Numbered from the stretch's first letter, positions 18,211 through 31,400 are shown. The stretch: 64,000 nt of DNA from Paramecium octaurelia (GCA_905182995.1 CAJJDP010000103.1:248001-312000), one strand, 5' to 3'. A program made the numbers and translations. Notes: generated from the sequence alone by a model not told the origin.

Positions 18211-18915
18211 ATTTATTTTAATAATCAACTGTATTTATTAACCCATCGCCTTTAGATATAGAGAAATAGAATAAATTTTAATTAATTTACTTAAATTAAA
18301 ATATTCTATTTCACAAAATTTCAACAATCGCATATGCTGCCTAATTAATAGTTTCTCACTCTGAAGTAATTTTATTGTCTTGAATTTTCTGGAACTTTAA
18401 CAAGTTATTAATGAATTATCATAAATTCATAAAATTTATTATTAGACAATATTTAATACAAAATAAATTATATTCTGAAAAACAATAGTTTACAAGTTTT
18501 CATGTTAATTTCAATACATCCGATTTGAATGTATTATTTTATTAATAAATGAATCACTTTTTAAATGGACATAATGTTTGTAGCTTATAAATTATTCAAT
18601 TTATAAAATAATTGCTCAAAGTAAAATTGAAGAATGAAAGTTTCTCAATTTCAATAAATTTGTTAATCAAAAAGTAAATCGGAAATTAATGGAACAAATT
18701 TTTTAAATATTATGAAATATTTCTCTTTAATAATAATTAATCAATAAACTGAAAAAAATTCAGTTAAAGTAATATTAAATTTGTAAATTTAAATTAAAAA
18801 TTGAAATAATATTTGAATAATTTTTTCTTATTACAATTAAGATAAGAAAATACTAAGAATATAATTGCAAATAAATTGTATATTTAATAATATAAATATA
18901 ATAAGTCAAAACAAT
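18211..18915. other. About 700 bp AT-rich intergenic region
   Basis: Upstream region of the surface-protein gene and downstream region of the next reverse gene. It is very AT-rich with many short A/T runs. No frame with coding composition was seen on either strand, and no structured RNA was recognised. It is the longest empty gap in the window and would carry the promoter of the surface-protein gene. Confidence 0.6.
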
Positions 18916-20057
18916 TCATTTAATTTCATCTAATTAGTTTTTGCTCTTAAAATATTCAATATCCTTCTCTGACAATTAGATCAATCTGCCATAATTATCA
19001 ACTAAATGATTGCCATCTTAATTCATAACATAACCATTTTCATCTACTTAGTAAATTATTTCATCTTCCTCATTTTCATTTTCATGTATTATTGACATTT
19101 TATCTAAAATTAAATATATGTATACATCTATCCATATCTTCTTTGGTGAGAATAATCTGCTAATCTTCTTAATTCAAAAATCGAACAGGTGATTCTTTAT
19201 CCTTAATTAGATTACTATTATCTGATTCTATTGTATCATTGTATTAATTATCAGGCAATTTTCTATTTAGTAGATAATCATTGACTTATTTATTAAACTA
19301 CTCGTATTTCTTGATATAAGTATCATAAGTGTCTAATGTAATTTACTGTTAAGGTTATTATTATTATTAAGTACTTTGTAATTTAAGTTAATTATCAAAA
19401 TACTCTTTTATTTCTACAATGATTTCTTATTTTATTTCAGAATAACGGGCAAGCTCACTATTTTATTGTACTTATGTTTTCTACAATTCTTCAATTTCAT
19501 GTTTTAGCTATTTTGTTTTTTCCTATTCTTGTACTAATTATTGATTTAATCCTTCAATTTAAGCTACAAATGTTTTATTTATTTTTTTTTATTCAACCAA
19601 TTCCTGTTTAGATTGCTCCAACTCGGTTTTAACTAATTCAAAATCTTTTCGAGAAAATTCAAACATCTTCAGCATTTCTTCTCTCAATTGCTTTACCTGG
19701 GCTTCAGTTGAAGTTTGGGATGGAAAAGCGCCAACAGGGATTTATTACAGAGATCTTTGTGAATGTTATGGAGTATCATGTTGACTCAATAGCCTTCCTG
19801 ATTGAAATGCTTTTGGATTTAAATTCTCTTTTTCTCTTTCCCTAGACTAATGATGTAATTGTTAAACAGGTCTCAATTCTTCAGTTTTAAGAACGATTGG
19901 TTATTAACAATATTGGGGTTGTTAAGGAACTACATATTAAGGCTGGAGAAACTGCATCCGATTAGATTACTATTCTATAAGCAAATAAATGGATGATTAT
20001 ACAAATTCTGGGACATGGACTGGATGGAGCTGGAGATAAACGTCGCTGTTAGTGCAT
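18916..20057 (-). CDS. Coiled-coil protein, 363 residues
   Basis: Two introns (19975-20002, 28 nt; 19104-19125, 22 nt) give a 364-codon frame. The N-terminus MHQQRRLSPAPSSPCPRIQ is Pro/Ser-rich and followed by Gln/Pro-rich sequence. From about residue 110 to 230 it is a coiled coil (VKQLREEMLKMFEFSRKDF). The C-terminus is acidic with a short repeat-like stretch YQVDENGYVMNQDGNHLVDN. Function unknown. The start codon lies only 24 bp from the divergent start of the forward gene at 20082. Confidence 0.75.
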
Positions 20058-20081
20058 TTTAAAAATAAAATTAAAATTAAA

Positions 20082-20444
20082 ATGAAAACCTATTCAACCT
20101 ATCTATCATTAGGAGAGATACCATTGCATTTATAATAAGTCAGAGAGGGAATGAATTAGTATTTCAAATAGAAATTCGTTGTTCTTACTTCCTTAGATAA
20201 ACTAAAAAAACCTAGAAATATTTCTTAAGTTTCTGAATTAGATTAGATATAAATGGAATTAAATAGAAGAGTTAGAATGGATACAAATTTTGAAGACCAA
20301 TTTTTGCCTATCTCTTTATTTTATTTATTTTTAATGATTATAAGTTAAAAATTAATTACAGATAAATTAGTTATTTTATTATTTTCTCATCTTGATAAGA
20401 CAGCAAAAATGGGGAGAAAACTAAAAAATTTATTCTAAAATTGA
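20082..20444 (+). CDS. Hypothetical protein, 120 residues
   Basis: Intronless frame of 121 codons, ATG 20082 to TGA 20442-20444. The first 75 residues look coding (MKTYSTYLSLGEIPLHLQQ ... LDQIQMELNRRVRMDTNFED). The later part is hydrophobic (ISLFYLFLMIIS), AT-rich and less convincing, and may hide an intron or read into a 3' UTR. In-frame Gln from TAA/TAG occur throughout. Function unknown. If the first ATG is used, the shared spacer with the reverse gene is 24 bp; a later ATG (MNQYFKQKF, near 20150) would leave more room for a promoter. Confidence 0.5.
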
Positions 20445-20543
20445 TAAAGAATGCATTGAATTTCGATATTTTATAGATTTATGCTTATTTTAATTCTATT
20501 TTGATTTCCACAAGAGTATAATGAAATTGTAAATTTAGAATAA

Positions 20544-22012
20544 TCATATGTCTACTTTAATTCTCGAGGATTAAGTAGTTTTAAATAAGGAATTCGAGTT
20601 ATTGACCATAGGAAATGATTCCTTTTTAATAGTGGACAATTTCAGTCGTCGATTGATATAGCTATTTATCATTTTATGTTCTAAAAAACTACAATAAGTA
20701 GATGTCTTTGATTTTCCTGGAGTAATTGGTTCGTACTTGATTGGTTCATTATCATAGATCTCAGTTCTTATTAATCTATGGTGTTTTCTTGGTATTACTT
20801 TGACCTTCTCGGCTTCACTTTAATAAAGTTTAGTAAAACAATAACTACACAATGAGATAGTCTAATTTATGAAGACTGTGTTATTTCTAAATTCTTAGTA
20901 TTCTTCTAAACTCATTCTAGGATACATCAATTTGATCACTCTTGGTATTAACTAAGTCGGGTCTATTTTAATCAATTAAGCATGCAATCTATGAGATTTT
21001 GGAGATTGAATTTATGATCTATGATCAGATCCAGATTCCCAGTAATGGATTAATTCCTTTAGTTTAACTTTTGAAAATTCTATCTGATTCTTCTCTTCAT
21101 CACACACTATACATTTAGAATTATCTGATAAAGTTATTGCTTTTGGATAATTCAAAAGTTCTTTTGTTACTTTTTTTGTAATTGAAAAATCGGCTTTGAA
21201 TCAATTATATTTATTACGTAATGAAAATTTGGTTGGAACATTGGATGTTGATAAATTTGAACATATTATGAGATAGATTTATCCCTTTTTTGATAATTTA
21301 AATATCAATTCCATCAATGTGATTTCTTTTTAGTTTTAAGTAACATTTATAACATGAGACATGATTAATCCACATAACAATTCTAATCTTTGACAAAATT
21401 ATGTTCCCTTTAGACTGAAAATCTAAGAAATTAAATTTATACGTTGATTATTCAACAGGCCCATTTTAAGTTTCAAAAGTCACGGCTCTTTAATAAATAT
21501 CTGCTTTCTACATCATTATCGGATATTTATTCGTAAAGACTTCAAAGTAACACAAATTATTTCCCCATGTACATTTTATAACTTCGTTCTTCTCAGCTAG
21601 ATGAATAAATATATATAAATCTACATTTTGGATATATGAATTTCTGTAAATAGCCCTCAGTTTCATAATTCATTTGAGATATTAAAGCACAAAGAAGATA
21701 TTAAGACAGAAATTCGAATTCAGTTTAATTGTCTTTCTTCGTTATCCACACTGCACATATCTCATGATTATCATTTTTATCCTTCACAAAATCCTTTAAA
21801 ATCGACTCTAAATTCAGTTTTGTTTTGCTCTTTCTCATTATTTGTGAATCCACACTGTAATACCAAAAATGAGGTTATCCTTAAAGAATTTGGATTGTGT
21901 CTGGAATGTCTAATCGAATGTTGTTTTTGAAAATTGGATCTTGGAGCCATAATAAATGAATAAGATTGAAGTTAAACCCACATCCTTCTAGCTAAAACTT
22001 ATTAAAACTCAT
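20544..22012 (-). CDS. Hypothetical protein, about 462 residues, with two C-x2-C pairs
   Basis: Three introns (first at 21597-21624; then a 28-nt and a 24-nt intron) give an exact 463-codon frame. The N-terminal half is mixed alpha/beta in character (NIRLDIPDTIQILQGQPHFW, HEICAVWITKKDN). Near residues 290-380 two pairs, KCIVCDEE and SLCSYCF, are about 80 residues apart and could bind one zinc. The C-terminus is basic. Function not recognised. The start codon overlaps the stop codon of the upstream gene (ATGA at 22012-22009). Confidence 0.7.
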
Positions 22013-22369
22013 TATATTTAGTATTACAAAAATTAATTATCAATAATGTTATTATTCTCCACTTCAGCATCTTCATATTAACAATCAAGTATCTTATCTT
22101 CATTTGAAAGTTGTTCATCTTGCTCCTACTCACCTAAATTGGTTCCCACAATAATGTTTGAGTACTAAATAGTTCTATCATATTATCTATCATATATAAA
22201 TAATATTTTACTCAATATTTGGAGAACTTGAGTTTTGGATTGGATAATTACAATACTAAGATTTGAAATTTAACTGTTAAACAGAAGTGAATGTTTTAAT
22301 TATTGAGCTAGATTTGTAGATTTAATAAGGTTCTTCTGAAAAATTCCATTCCTCTAAGACGCTATTCAT
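22009..22369 (-). CDS. Hypothetical acidic protein, 111 residues
   Basis: One 25-nt intron (gtaaaatattatttatatatgatag) gives 112 codons from ATG 22367-22369 to TGA 22009-22011. The protein begins MNSVLEEWNFSEEPYQIYKS and has an acidic Gln/Glu/Asp-rich C-terminus (GEQEQDEQLSNEDKILD). Function unknown. Its TGA overlaps the ATG of the next reverse gene by three bases, which in a eukaryote raises the possibility that the two are one gene with an unseen intron; I found no splice that joins them in frame. Confidence 0.55.
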
Positions 22370-22439
22370 TAATAATTATTATTTTTATTAATGTGTATCG
22401 ATTTCAAAACAACATAAGAAATATTATTAAATATCACTC

Positions 22440-25149
22440 TCAATCATCATCACTTGAACTTAGATCTTCATCATTCTTTCTTTTTTCATGCTCTGTCATT
22501 GTTGGTGGAATCTATATTAATGGAGACTTTTGTAAAGGAGATTTACTAAATTGATCTTTTAATTATAATTATTATCTTCTTTGTTCTTCTAATTATTTCA
22601 CTAATAATTTAACAAACTTTCTTACATCCCTCTTTAACTGATCTCACTTCATTCTAAAATTCAATATTTGTATTGAATGTTCTTTGTTATGGTTATTAAG
22701 CCTGGGCTAATAATTGTTTACTACTTGGAACCCGATTAGGCGGTATGGAAACTTCGTTAACCTTAGGTAGACATTTCTCTAGAAACCTAAGAATTTATTT
22801 TATTTATTAATTACCTCTCTAAATCATAATTAAAGATTTTTGATTCCTAGATTCCCAAGTAATACTCATTAAAATCTAATTTGAAATGAAGAAACTTCAA
22901 CCTATCTTCTTTCTTAAGTTTTTCTAATAATTCAAACATTTAATCTCTATATTGTTTCCTCAATTCTAATAAAGATTTTATGATGTCTTAATTTTTATTT
23001 TGAATTGATCTACCTTAATTTTGTTGTTTGTTCAGTAAATTTTTCAATTGTAGTTGTTAATTATCAGTTTATGAGATTTAATCCTTAGCATAGCTTAAGA
23101 GCAACTCTTGACAACTTTTAAATCTGAAGATATAATCAAATATTTTGAATAATAGCTTTTATGTGAATTCACCTTTGGCATTTAAGAATGATCTATCTAA
23201 GATATCAGATATGAATAATTCATGTGTTTTTATTAAACTATCCAAATCCTAAATTTTATCTTGCTCATCAATGAACTTTTTCCAAGAACTTTCTATTGCT
23301 TCTAACATTAGATAACTATAGAAATTTTTAATAAAATGTTGCATCTCATTCATCATTTAATAACTTAATTAAATTGCTTTTTTTATCATTTGGAATTAAT
23401 TAGGAATTGCCATAAATTTTTAATGCATTTTCCAACATTAAGTCAAAGTAAATTCAACTCTTTTAATTCTCCATAAAAAATTGAAAATCCTATAATACGA
23501 CAACATAATCTTCTAATTGAAAATTGTATTCAATGGTTCATCAATAGCATAATCCAAACAGAAAATCTCCCAACCTGTATCATTTTAAGAGGGCTCCAGG
23601 AGTTTCACATTGAGTCTGACCTCCTAAGAAATATTTTTGAATGCCGATTCCAAAATACTTAATAAAGTATGTCTATAACATTATTGAGCTGGTTTATTTA
23701 ATTCTGTTTACAATAATTCCATCAATGTATGTATGAACTCTCCTTAACCCAACAATAAGAATCTCTTTATTGCATTTAGAGTAATTTTAAAATTTGGTTT
23801 AATCAATTAAATCAACTATTTGTTGTATTCCTTATTGACTTAGTCAACAAATAGAGAAAACTATTCTGTTCCGAGAAGATCGATAGTTATGAAATCATAA
23901 TTTTAATTGAACTGTGTGAATTTACACTATTTTCTAAGCCAATTAATGACTCTACCTGTATCAAATATTTTATAGGAATCATCCAAAGAAATCATGTAAG
24001 GTATTTTATCTTAATTAACTTTGAATTCATTCTTCCACAACTCTCCGCTGTCTCTTATTTATATCTTATTAGAATCATTTCTTTCTATAAAGAACTCCTA
24101 TGCTTAATCACTTAGAGACCCATCAAAAATCCATTAGTTTATAAATCTAACAATTGGTATTGTTGTTTGATGCAATATTCTAGAAAACAATTACGATGTT
24201 TAAGGACAACCATGCTTTGAATATCTGCAGAGAATAGAAATCACTAAAGAAGAAGTAGTTCCCAATTAGACATTCGTCAAAATTTATGATAACACTAAGT
24301 TGATTTAAACCAAATGATGCATTGGCTATTTCAACCACATATACATTTTCCTTAGAGTTAAGGTAGATTCTGCTAGAAGATTTTCAAAATATGCAATCAA
24401 TCTGTAGTATTCATTTAATTCTTCTTTAATGGAATTCTATAATGCTTACAAAACCAAACTATTATAATTAGTCTAAGTGAATGTTTGTATTTTCATGAAT
24501 AGCCAGCCACACTCACACATCACATTTAGTAATTTCCTACTTGCAAAACTAATGGCGATATCTTTTTTCACTTAAAATGAATCATTTACTATTGGATCAT
24601 AGCAAATATATTAACTCTCTATACCTTAAATGCTAAATATTAGATCCTTAACTAAATCTTTTTCTGTGATAGATAGTGCCACATTTCCTTTATCGGTAAT
24701 TTATTGGATAATAATCAATTAGTCATTATTTTTAGGACTCTCCTCTATGATTTTCTTAGGTATGGTTTGTGAATAATTTATTTAAGAGATCTCCTACGAT
24801 TTAAACAGAGTATCTAAAGTCTAATTTGTGTAACTATTATTTTAACCAAGTTAACTAGTACGAAAAAGGAAATGAATTAATTCATTCTTTTTTCTTAATC
24901 TCGTTTTGCCCAATCGATTCAAACAATCTTGCAATCTATATGCTTACGATTTCTTTTGTTTAGATATGATATTACATTAGTCATTTTAGTCATCTCTGCT
25001 TGGAGTTCAGATTCATCCATCAATGTATTACCTGTTCTCACATTAAGAATTCTCAAAAAATAAGTTTTATAGTTATTTAAAGTGCACTCCTCAATCGAAT
25101 CCGGAAATGCATATTTTACTAATTAATGTAAGAGTGTTTATGTTTCCAT
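22440..25149 (-). CDS. Gamma-tubulin complex component, GCP3-like
   Basis: Subunit of the gamma-tubulin complex, which nucleates microtubules at basal bodies and spindle poles. GRIP-domain features are recognisable in order: KDLIFSIQGIESQYICYD with ALQNSIKEELNEYYRLIAYFE in the N-terminal part; LTLRKMYMWLKQPMHHL; then WIFDGSLSDQAQEFFIE, IPYMISLDDSYKIFDTGR, ESAFKNISQEVRLNVKLLE and DTGWEIFCLDYAIDEPLNTI in the C-terminal GRIP2 region. These align best in my memory with GCP3, for example around the motif before GDTGW. It ends in an acidic Ser/Asp tail (DEDLSSSDDD). A short intron of 20 nt (near 24925-24945) was needed; others are likely. The start (METQTLLHQLVKYAF) follows an AT-rich gap. GCP2 is the main alternative. 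Confidence 0.85.
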
Positions 25150-25248
25150 TAAATATTTGAATTGAAATTTGTGTAGAGTTTATAAAATTATTAACAATTT
25201 AAGCATTTAATTATTTTTATATTGTATTAAACAGATCTTATATATCAA

Positions 25249-25578
25249 TCAATTACTCCATCTACACATATTTATTGTTAAGCTATTCCCTTTTAACTAT
25301 GATCTTATTTTCTATCTATTTCGATTTCCTCTTTAATTGCTATATTTACGAATTACATTAAAAGTGTTCAATTTTATCCTTATGAATGGACCTTCTCCAT
25401 TTTTCATATCATTTTCATAGAACTTTGAAATCTAACCTTGTTTACTATTCCATTAAGAAATGGTATTTTTCCTTTATCCATGCTCTTTCCCTAGAAACTA
25501 TTATTGGATCTCAATAAATTTTGATAATTATTATATTTTATCTTTTTTTTGACATTTTACATTATTCTTTATGTACAT
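25249..25578 (-). CDS. Hypothetical basic protein, 109 residues
   Basis: Single frame of 110 codons, ATG 25576-25578 to TGA 25249-25251. The product is very basic and Gln/Asn-rich (MYIKNNVKCQKKDKIQQL, RKYSNQRGNRNRQK) with two Cys far apart. No signal peptide or membrane segment. It sits between the GCP gene and the HSBP1 gene, all on the reverse strand. Some competing reverse frames are also open over parts, so this is a moderate-confidence gene on composition alone. Confidence 0.45.
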
Positions 25579-25959
25579 TCTTTAAGATATCTATCATTCT
25601 TCTATCAAATAATACTTAAACTGAAATATCTATCCAAAAGTTCAAACATTAGATATAAATATATTATTAAGAAACAATAAAAATATGAATAACTAAAAAA
25701 GTATTTTATTTAATTATACTATTCTTATCAAAGGATTTCATGAGAAACTAATTATTTGAATCCTTTAAGATCCTATCCCAAGCAAATTAAGTAACAGATA
25801 ATTGGCCAAGATAGCATATAGCATTAATGCTTTGATTTTTAATTATTAACTTCATGGGATGGTGATTTGAAATCTACTCTAATTATTAGAATTAAGAACA
25901 GATGGATTAGTAAGGGATGTGTTGTAAATGCATTGATGATGTAAGGTTTATATAAAAAT
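25579..25959. other. Intergenic region, nothing recognised
   Basis: AT-rich. I see no frame with sustained coding composition and no recognisable RNA. A slightly less AT-rich patch (about 25740-25920) has no obvious hairpin or box motif. Confidence 0.5.
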
Positions 25960-26225
25960 TCAATACTATTTTCCTTTTTCATTTTCATCATCTGAGAATC
26001 CTAGATCGTTCATGAGTTCTGTCACACTTTTCTCAATGTCATCAATTCGCTTTCCTAAGAGAATAGATTAGATTTAGATTGATTACCCATATCATCAATT
26101 CTAGAAACTATAGTGCCTTGCATTTCATCAAATCGATCTTGCATTTGTTTGAGGAGTGTTTACACAAAGTTGTTTAACTCTTTCGTAGATGGATCCTCTG
26201 ACATTTATTAGCCTCTCTCACTCAT
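25960..26225 (-). CDS. HSBP1: HSBP1 homologue (heat shock factor binding protein 1)
   Basis: Small 77-residue coiled-coil protein. HSBP1 binds the trimerisation coil of heat shock factor and damps its activity; it also acts in WASH complex assembly. One 32-nt intron (26055-26086) is removed. The family core is clear: VQTLLKQMQDRFDEMQGTIV, then SRIDDMGKRIDDIEKSVTEL, matching the conserved QTLLQQMQDKFQ and GRIDDMSSRIDDLE of animal HSBP1. Length is that of the family (about 75). The acidic tail FSDDENEKGKQY follows. Two ATGs compete (26225, or six codons later); the first is given. Recognition is strong for so short a protein. Confidence 0.88.
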
Positions 26226-26558
26226 TTGAATTTATTAAAATATATATTATTAACTATTATTTAAAATGGGAACATAAATAGAGTGTTTTTTATGTGTTTA
26301 AGTGTGTATAATAATTAAAGTCATTGGTTTGAAGGAAAGAATGATAGCAATTTGCTCAAAAAATGTTGAGTGATAAAGTGATACAATTTATTCGACCAGT
26401 GTATATTTTGACTCTAATATCTTGGTATAAAACAAAAGAATTCTCTTAGTGAAAGTAGGTATGATTAGAGATTACATCTAATTTAATGATTGTGAGCATT
26501 TCACAGGATGAATATCGTGTTCTAAAGAAAATAATTGATAAAATAATCTATCATAAAA
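26226..26558. other. Divergent intergenic region
   Basis: Lies between the divergent HSBP1 gene (reverse) and the kinase gene (forward) and should hold both promoters. AT-rich, no sustained frame, no recognised motif. Confidence 0.5.
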
Positions 26559-28375
26559 ATGAAAACAAAGTTTTGGAATGCTTATAAAGAAGATGTTAAG
26601 ATCGGAGAGCTTTTGATTAAGTCGGAATTTTAGAGAAAGGGGAAGCTTCGTTATTTAGGGGGGAGTGAGACAATGCTGATGATATACAAGGTTTCAATTA
26701 GAGTTTAAACTTAAGGACCCCCAATTCAAAAAGCCTAAAAAGTACACTATGATTGACTTTGATCTGAAATTTGAGATGGTGCGAACAGCTCCAAAGATGA
26801 AACCAGGGTGTCAAGTAATAAAGCTCTCCGGAAGTGCAAGAGCTGATTAAGTGAAGAGCGAAAATATTGAGAAACTTGGAGAGCCGACTGGGTTATGGAT
26901 ATTTCGAGATGAAGACCACAGATATGAGTTGGTTGCTCATTCCTTGATCTTAACATAATGGAGGTGGTTCTTGGGGAAACGAATCAATTAGTATGGATTT
27001 CATCACTTGTTCAAAGTTTTTAAGAGGATTGGAAAGGGAAACTTTGCTTCCGTCTATTTGGCTGAGAGAGTAGAGGATGGCCAATAGATGGCTATTAAGG
27101 CATTTTCTAAAAGTGTGGCATATGCAGAAGAGAATGGAAAAGAAGGATTAATGAATGAAATTAAGTTAATGCGTCAATTGGATCATCCAAATATCATCAA
27201 ATTGCATGAAGTTCATGAGACAAGCAATTCATTGTATGTCTGTTTGGAATTATTGGAAGGTGGTCAATTATACGAATAATTGAAAAAGAAAGTCATATTC
27301 TCAAATAAAGAGATCTTAACTATAATTAAGGGATTACTAGAAGGTACTTCATAATATCGATATAAAATAGGTCTCAAACACATTCACTCAAAGGATATCA
27401 TGCATAGAGATATCAAACTAGAAAATATCTTATTCAAAAAGCCTAATCAAATAGAGTCTGTATGTCTGGCAGATTTTGGATTGGCTACCTATGTTCATGA
27501 AGAAGTGTATTTGTATTGTAGATGTGGCACTCCAGGGTATATAGTGAACCATATATATATATTAGATTTGTGGCACCTGAGGTTATCAATATCAAAGATC
27601 TCACAACTAAATATGATAAGGTTTGTGACATTTATTCTTTGGGGTTAGTATTCCATTTACTACTCACTGGAAAGCCAGCCTTCACTGGTCGTAGTTATAC
27701 TACAATAGTTAATCAGAACAAGGAGGCTAAGATACAATGGAAATCATCAGCATTTGACATAATTCCAAAGGCAGCTTTGAATCTTTTAAAAAGAATGCTG
27801 GAGGCTGATCCCAAGCTAAGGATCACAGCCGAAGAGGCATTGCAACACAATTATTTCAACCCTTATCATATACCTAACATTGCTTAATTTGAAGATGACA
27901 ATATTGACATAGATGATAGTTGTTAATTGGATTAGAGACTACAAAAGATTAATGATCTTAATAACAAGTTTGATATGATGCGTATAAATCAGCTCACCAA
28001 CTCTCCAATTAGATCTCCAAACATTAAAGCCACACAAACTCAGGCGATGAAGGAGCAAATGAAGGAAAGTGTCTAATTGCAAGAACAGATGATTATGCAC
28101 ACTCCAGTTATTACTGGAAGAGTAGAAAGCATCGATGGTATTATGTTATTATTGACTTATATATAGATTCCCCTGGGGAAGGGACCAAACAATAATAAAA
28201 AATCAAAGAAGGCTTGTCTAAACACAAGAGACAAGAATCTTTAAATTTCCTCTAAAAATACAAATAACAATAATAATAGTAACTAGTTAATGAAGAAGAT
28301 TCATTGCATCAATAAGATGATTGTAGAGAACCTGCGATTTAATAAGTCAAATAGAGTTTAAGCAAAAATTTGTGA
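26559..28375 (+). CDS. Protein kinase, CAMK-like, with N-terminal extension
   Basis: 568 residues over five exons; introns 26691-26715, 27344-27370, 27537-27565 and 28138-28166. The N-terminal 140 residues (MKTKFWNAYKEDVKIGELL ... WIFRDEDHRYELVAHSL) look like a PH-type module, as seen on other ciliate kinases. The kinase domain follows: GKGNFASVYLAE glycine loop, AIKAF Lys, HRDIKLENI catalytic loop, DFGLA, GTPGFVAPEV (restored by splicing), and TGKPAFTGR. All catalytic residues are present. Substrate unknown; no EF hands are seen, so it is not a classical CDPK. The C-terminal tail is long, coiled-coil and Gln-rich, with eight or so consecutive Gln from TAA/TAG codons. The start follows a TATA-like AT-rich stretch. 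Confidence 0.88.
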
Positions 28376-28476
28376 TCTACGTTTAAAGCAGCTTATGATA
28401 TATCTATTCTAATATTTAGATAGTATAATATATTCTGAAATCCTCCTTTGTGTATATATTATTTTTTAATTTAAAA

Positions 28477-31400
28477 ATGGAAAATTAATTTGAACTTGAG
28501 TAAGTCAATAGGTATATCAACCCATGATCAATAGCAAATCCGATGTCATCCTTGAGAAATGTCTTACCATGATGCGTCCAGAAGGACTGGAACAGTTCCA
28601 TTTCCGTATTGAAGAATAATTTTATAAAGTCAAAGTAAAATGTTAGTTTATCTTCATTGTAGCAAAATAAAGTACTTTTGATTCACGAAAAAGAGGGAGA
28701 TGATTTATAGACAATGATTGCATATTGGATTCAAGAACATCAACAAAGAAATGTAAGTATTATTAAAGAATAAAGAGAGACCTAATTATTCCATATATTG
28801 TTGAGCATGAGAACTAAAACCATTATTATGCCATCTATTACATTTTAACCAAATTACGAGTATTTATATAGAATACATAGGCTGTCTTTAATATCACCTA
28901 AAAGGTTGAATTAGAGAGTGAGAAGTTAAAATAGTATTTTGAATATTGGTTGAACCTGTGTTCAAGAGAACTGGGAAATCAACTATACAGTGACTGTAAA
29001 GTAGCGTACAAGCGAGTATATCATATAGTATTATTGAGGGTCATTATCGTAATTCAAGGCATAGATAAGTTCTATAGTGGTGGCGAGGTTAGAGTGTCGT
29101 CTTGGTTGCCCAAAATACTGCCTGATAATATCAAGCTCATAGCTTCAGCCAGATTTGGCAGTAAAGCTTATGAATACTATTAATCTATTGGAAATCCCAT
29201 AATTCCAATGTAAATCTTACTATATCATCCTAGTGAAAATGAGAGCATAGAAATTTGGGATCTAATAAGACAAAACTCTCAAATACATAATGCCCTAATG
29301 CTTGTTCCTGAATAATTGCGTTGTCAGTTGCACTTTCTCAAAGTCTTCCACACCATCCTAAGCAATCCTTTAGATGAGTATGCATAATTAATTTCAGAGG
29401 TGTTGTAATAGGCAGAAAGTATAATTTAATGTTTATCAATTAATATAGAATTTCAAACTGAAGTAGAGTTCTTTACTATCCTTGTTAATTAGTTTTGTCA
29501 TCACAATGCCATTGCCTCATCCATCTTTTGTGTTCTTTCTTATGTTAATAAAGGTATCTCAATCGATGAAGTGATGGCCAGTTGTTCATGCACTCAAGAA
29601 CAATTCATCAAAGTCTATGATTTTTTCAAGGTAACACTACATGAGTATCTCATAGATCTGTTTCCTAGAGAAGAATCTTGTCTATTCTATCTATATACTT
29701 ACTATGAGATAGGCAATTTAATAAATCTAATTTAGCAAAAACCTTTACGATTAATATTTATTGATCATTGAACACTCAACCAACTCTACCAGAAAATTGG
29801 AAGAACTCATTTAACAATATAGTAAAAATAAAAAGTACTTTAAACTCAAAGAAATCATAATTAATATTGAACATTTCCTCATTCTTTGGAATCCCTACAA
29901 TAAATTTGAATTATGTTAACTATGGGAAATGCTTGAACAAAATGGATATGATTTGGTTATGGAATACAATAAAGCTGTTGAGAACTTCCAGGCTATCTAT
30001 AAACCTACAACGGAAGGACTGTTCTTCATCATGTTATAAATCTGCATATTTCTAAGAGAGTTTTCCAATTTTGAGAAGTACTATTTAATTCCCTATTCAA
30101 TAGAGAAGGCACTCCTGCTTATAAGCATCCTTTACTTAGAGGTCAATCAATAGAATTCGAGGAAGTTGGGTTATATGGAGAATTAAGCCAATTAAAAATG
30201 CTGTCCAAGAAGAAACCAAAGTAACAGCTGAATGAAGATTATTTTCCAACTATTATGAGTACTGTCTAATTGGAGAATCTAAATTTGGACATTAAAAATA
30301 ATCGGGACAGCTTCATTAATTATTATCAATCCTAATTTGATTCGAACATTTTACAAGAGTACTTACAAACCAAATAAGACTTCTTAAGAGAGAAATTGTT
30401 ATCCACTTCCAAAGTTCCAAATCCCTATTATTATAAGAGATGGTTATGGGTTCAATTTCCATGGTTGGCTTTAACTTAGAAAAACAACTTCTCCAAACTT
30501 ATGCAATTCTATGGGAAAGATTCTACTTAATATATGTCAATTCAGGAAGAAATATAAATTAATTAAAAGGCAATTCGATTGGTTATCAATGCTAAGAGTT
30601 CTAAGGATAAATCGATTCACAAATTGCCGGAAATAAAACAACGCTATTATAGTCCAACAGTGAATAAGGATGAACCTGTTCGAAGATTTAATCAGTCTTT
30701 AGAAAAAAGTATTGACAGGGCTCCATCAACAGGGAGAAGGGAATTGCCTGAGAACAAAAAGAAGGTGCTCTATATTAAGAAATACAATTAATTATAGTAT
30801 TAGAAGTAAGAACATTAAAATTATGTTTTTAGCCAACAGTTGAAGAACAAGTTGAAGGAGTTGTAAACAGTTAAGTAGAATCTATACCCCCAAGAGGCTA
30901 CAATCGAAGCTTATAGATTGAATGACTAAACCAAGACATAGGGAGATGAACTGAAGAAGTAGATGGACAATTTGTAGGGAGTTTAGAATGAGATGAAAAG
31001 AATGTAGACAGTGTTAAAGTTGTGTCAATTCAATTAAGATTAGAATGAAGAGAGGGTGTAACAATTATTTAGACATTGTAAGAATTTGGATAGGATGATA
31101 AATGAATATAAATAAATAATAAAGGAATTGAGTGAAAAGTTAGGTATATACAAGCAAAAGAATAAGGTAGAACCTATTAAATAATAATAACTAAAACAGC
31201 CTATTTCTAAATAGTTTATGACAATGAAAGATCTGAGTTAAGCTAGTCAAAAAAATATGACCACTATTGGAAATATCAATTTGAACATGAATACTGATTA
31301 TAAGATTAAGGTTACATTTGACTTATAAGATCAGAATAATAAAAATTTGAGACATCAAAATTCAATTAATAATAATCTATAATAGTAGGATAAGCTGCGT

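Noticed and set aside
18211..18915. Retained internal eliminated sequence in the large gap
   Set aside because: No pair of TA-bounded ends with the usual consensus stands out, and AT-rich intergenic sequence is enough to explain it.
26747..26956. 69-codon reverse ORF
   Set aside because: Antisense shadow of the N-terminal domain of the forward kinase gene.
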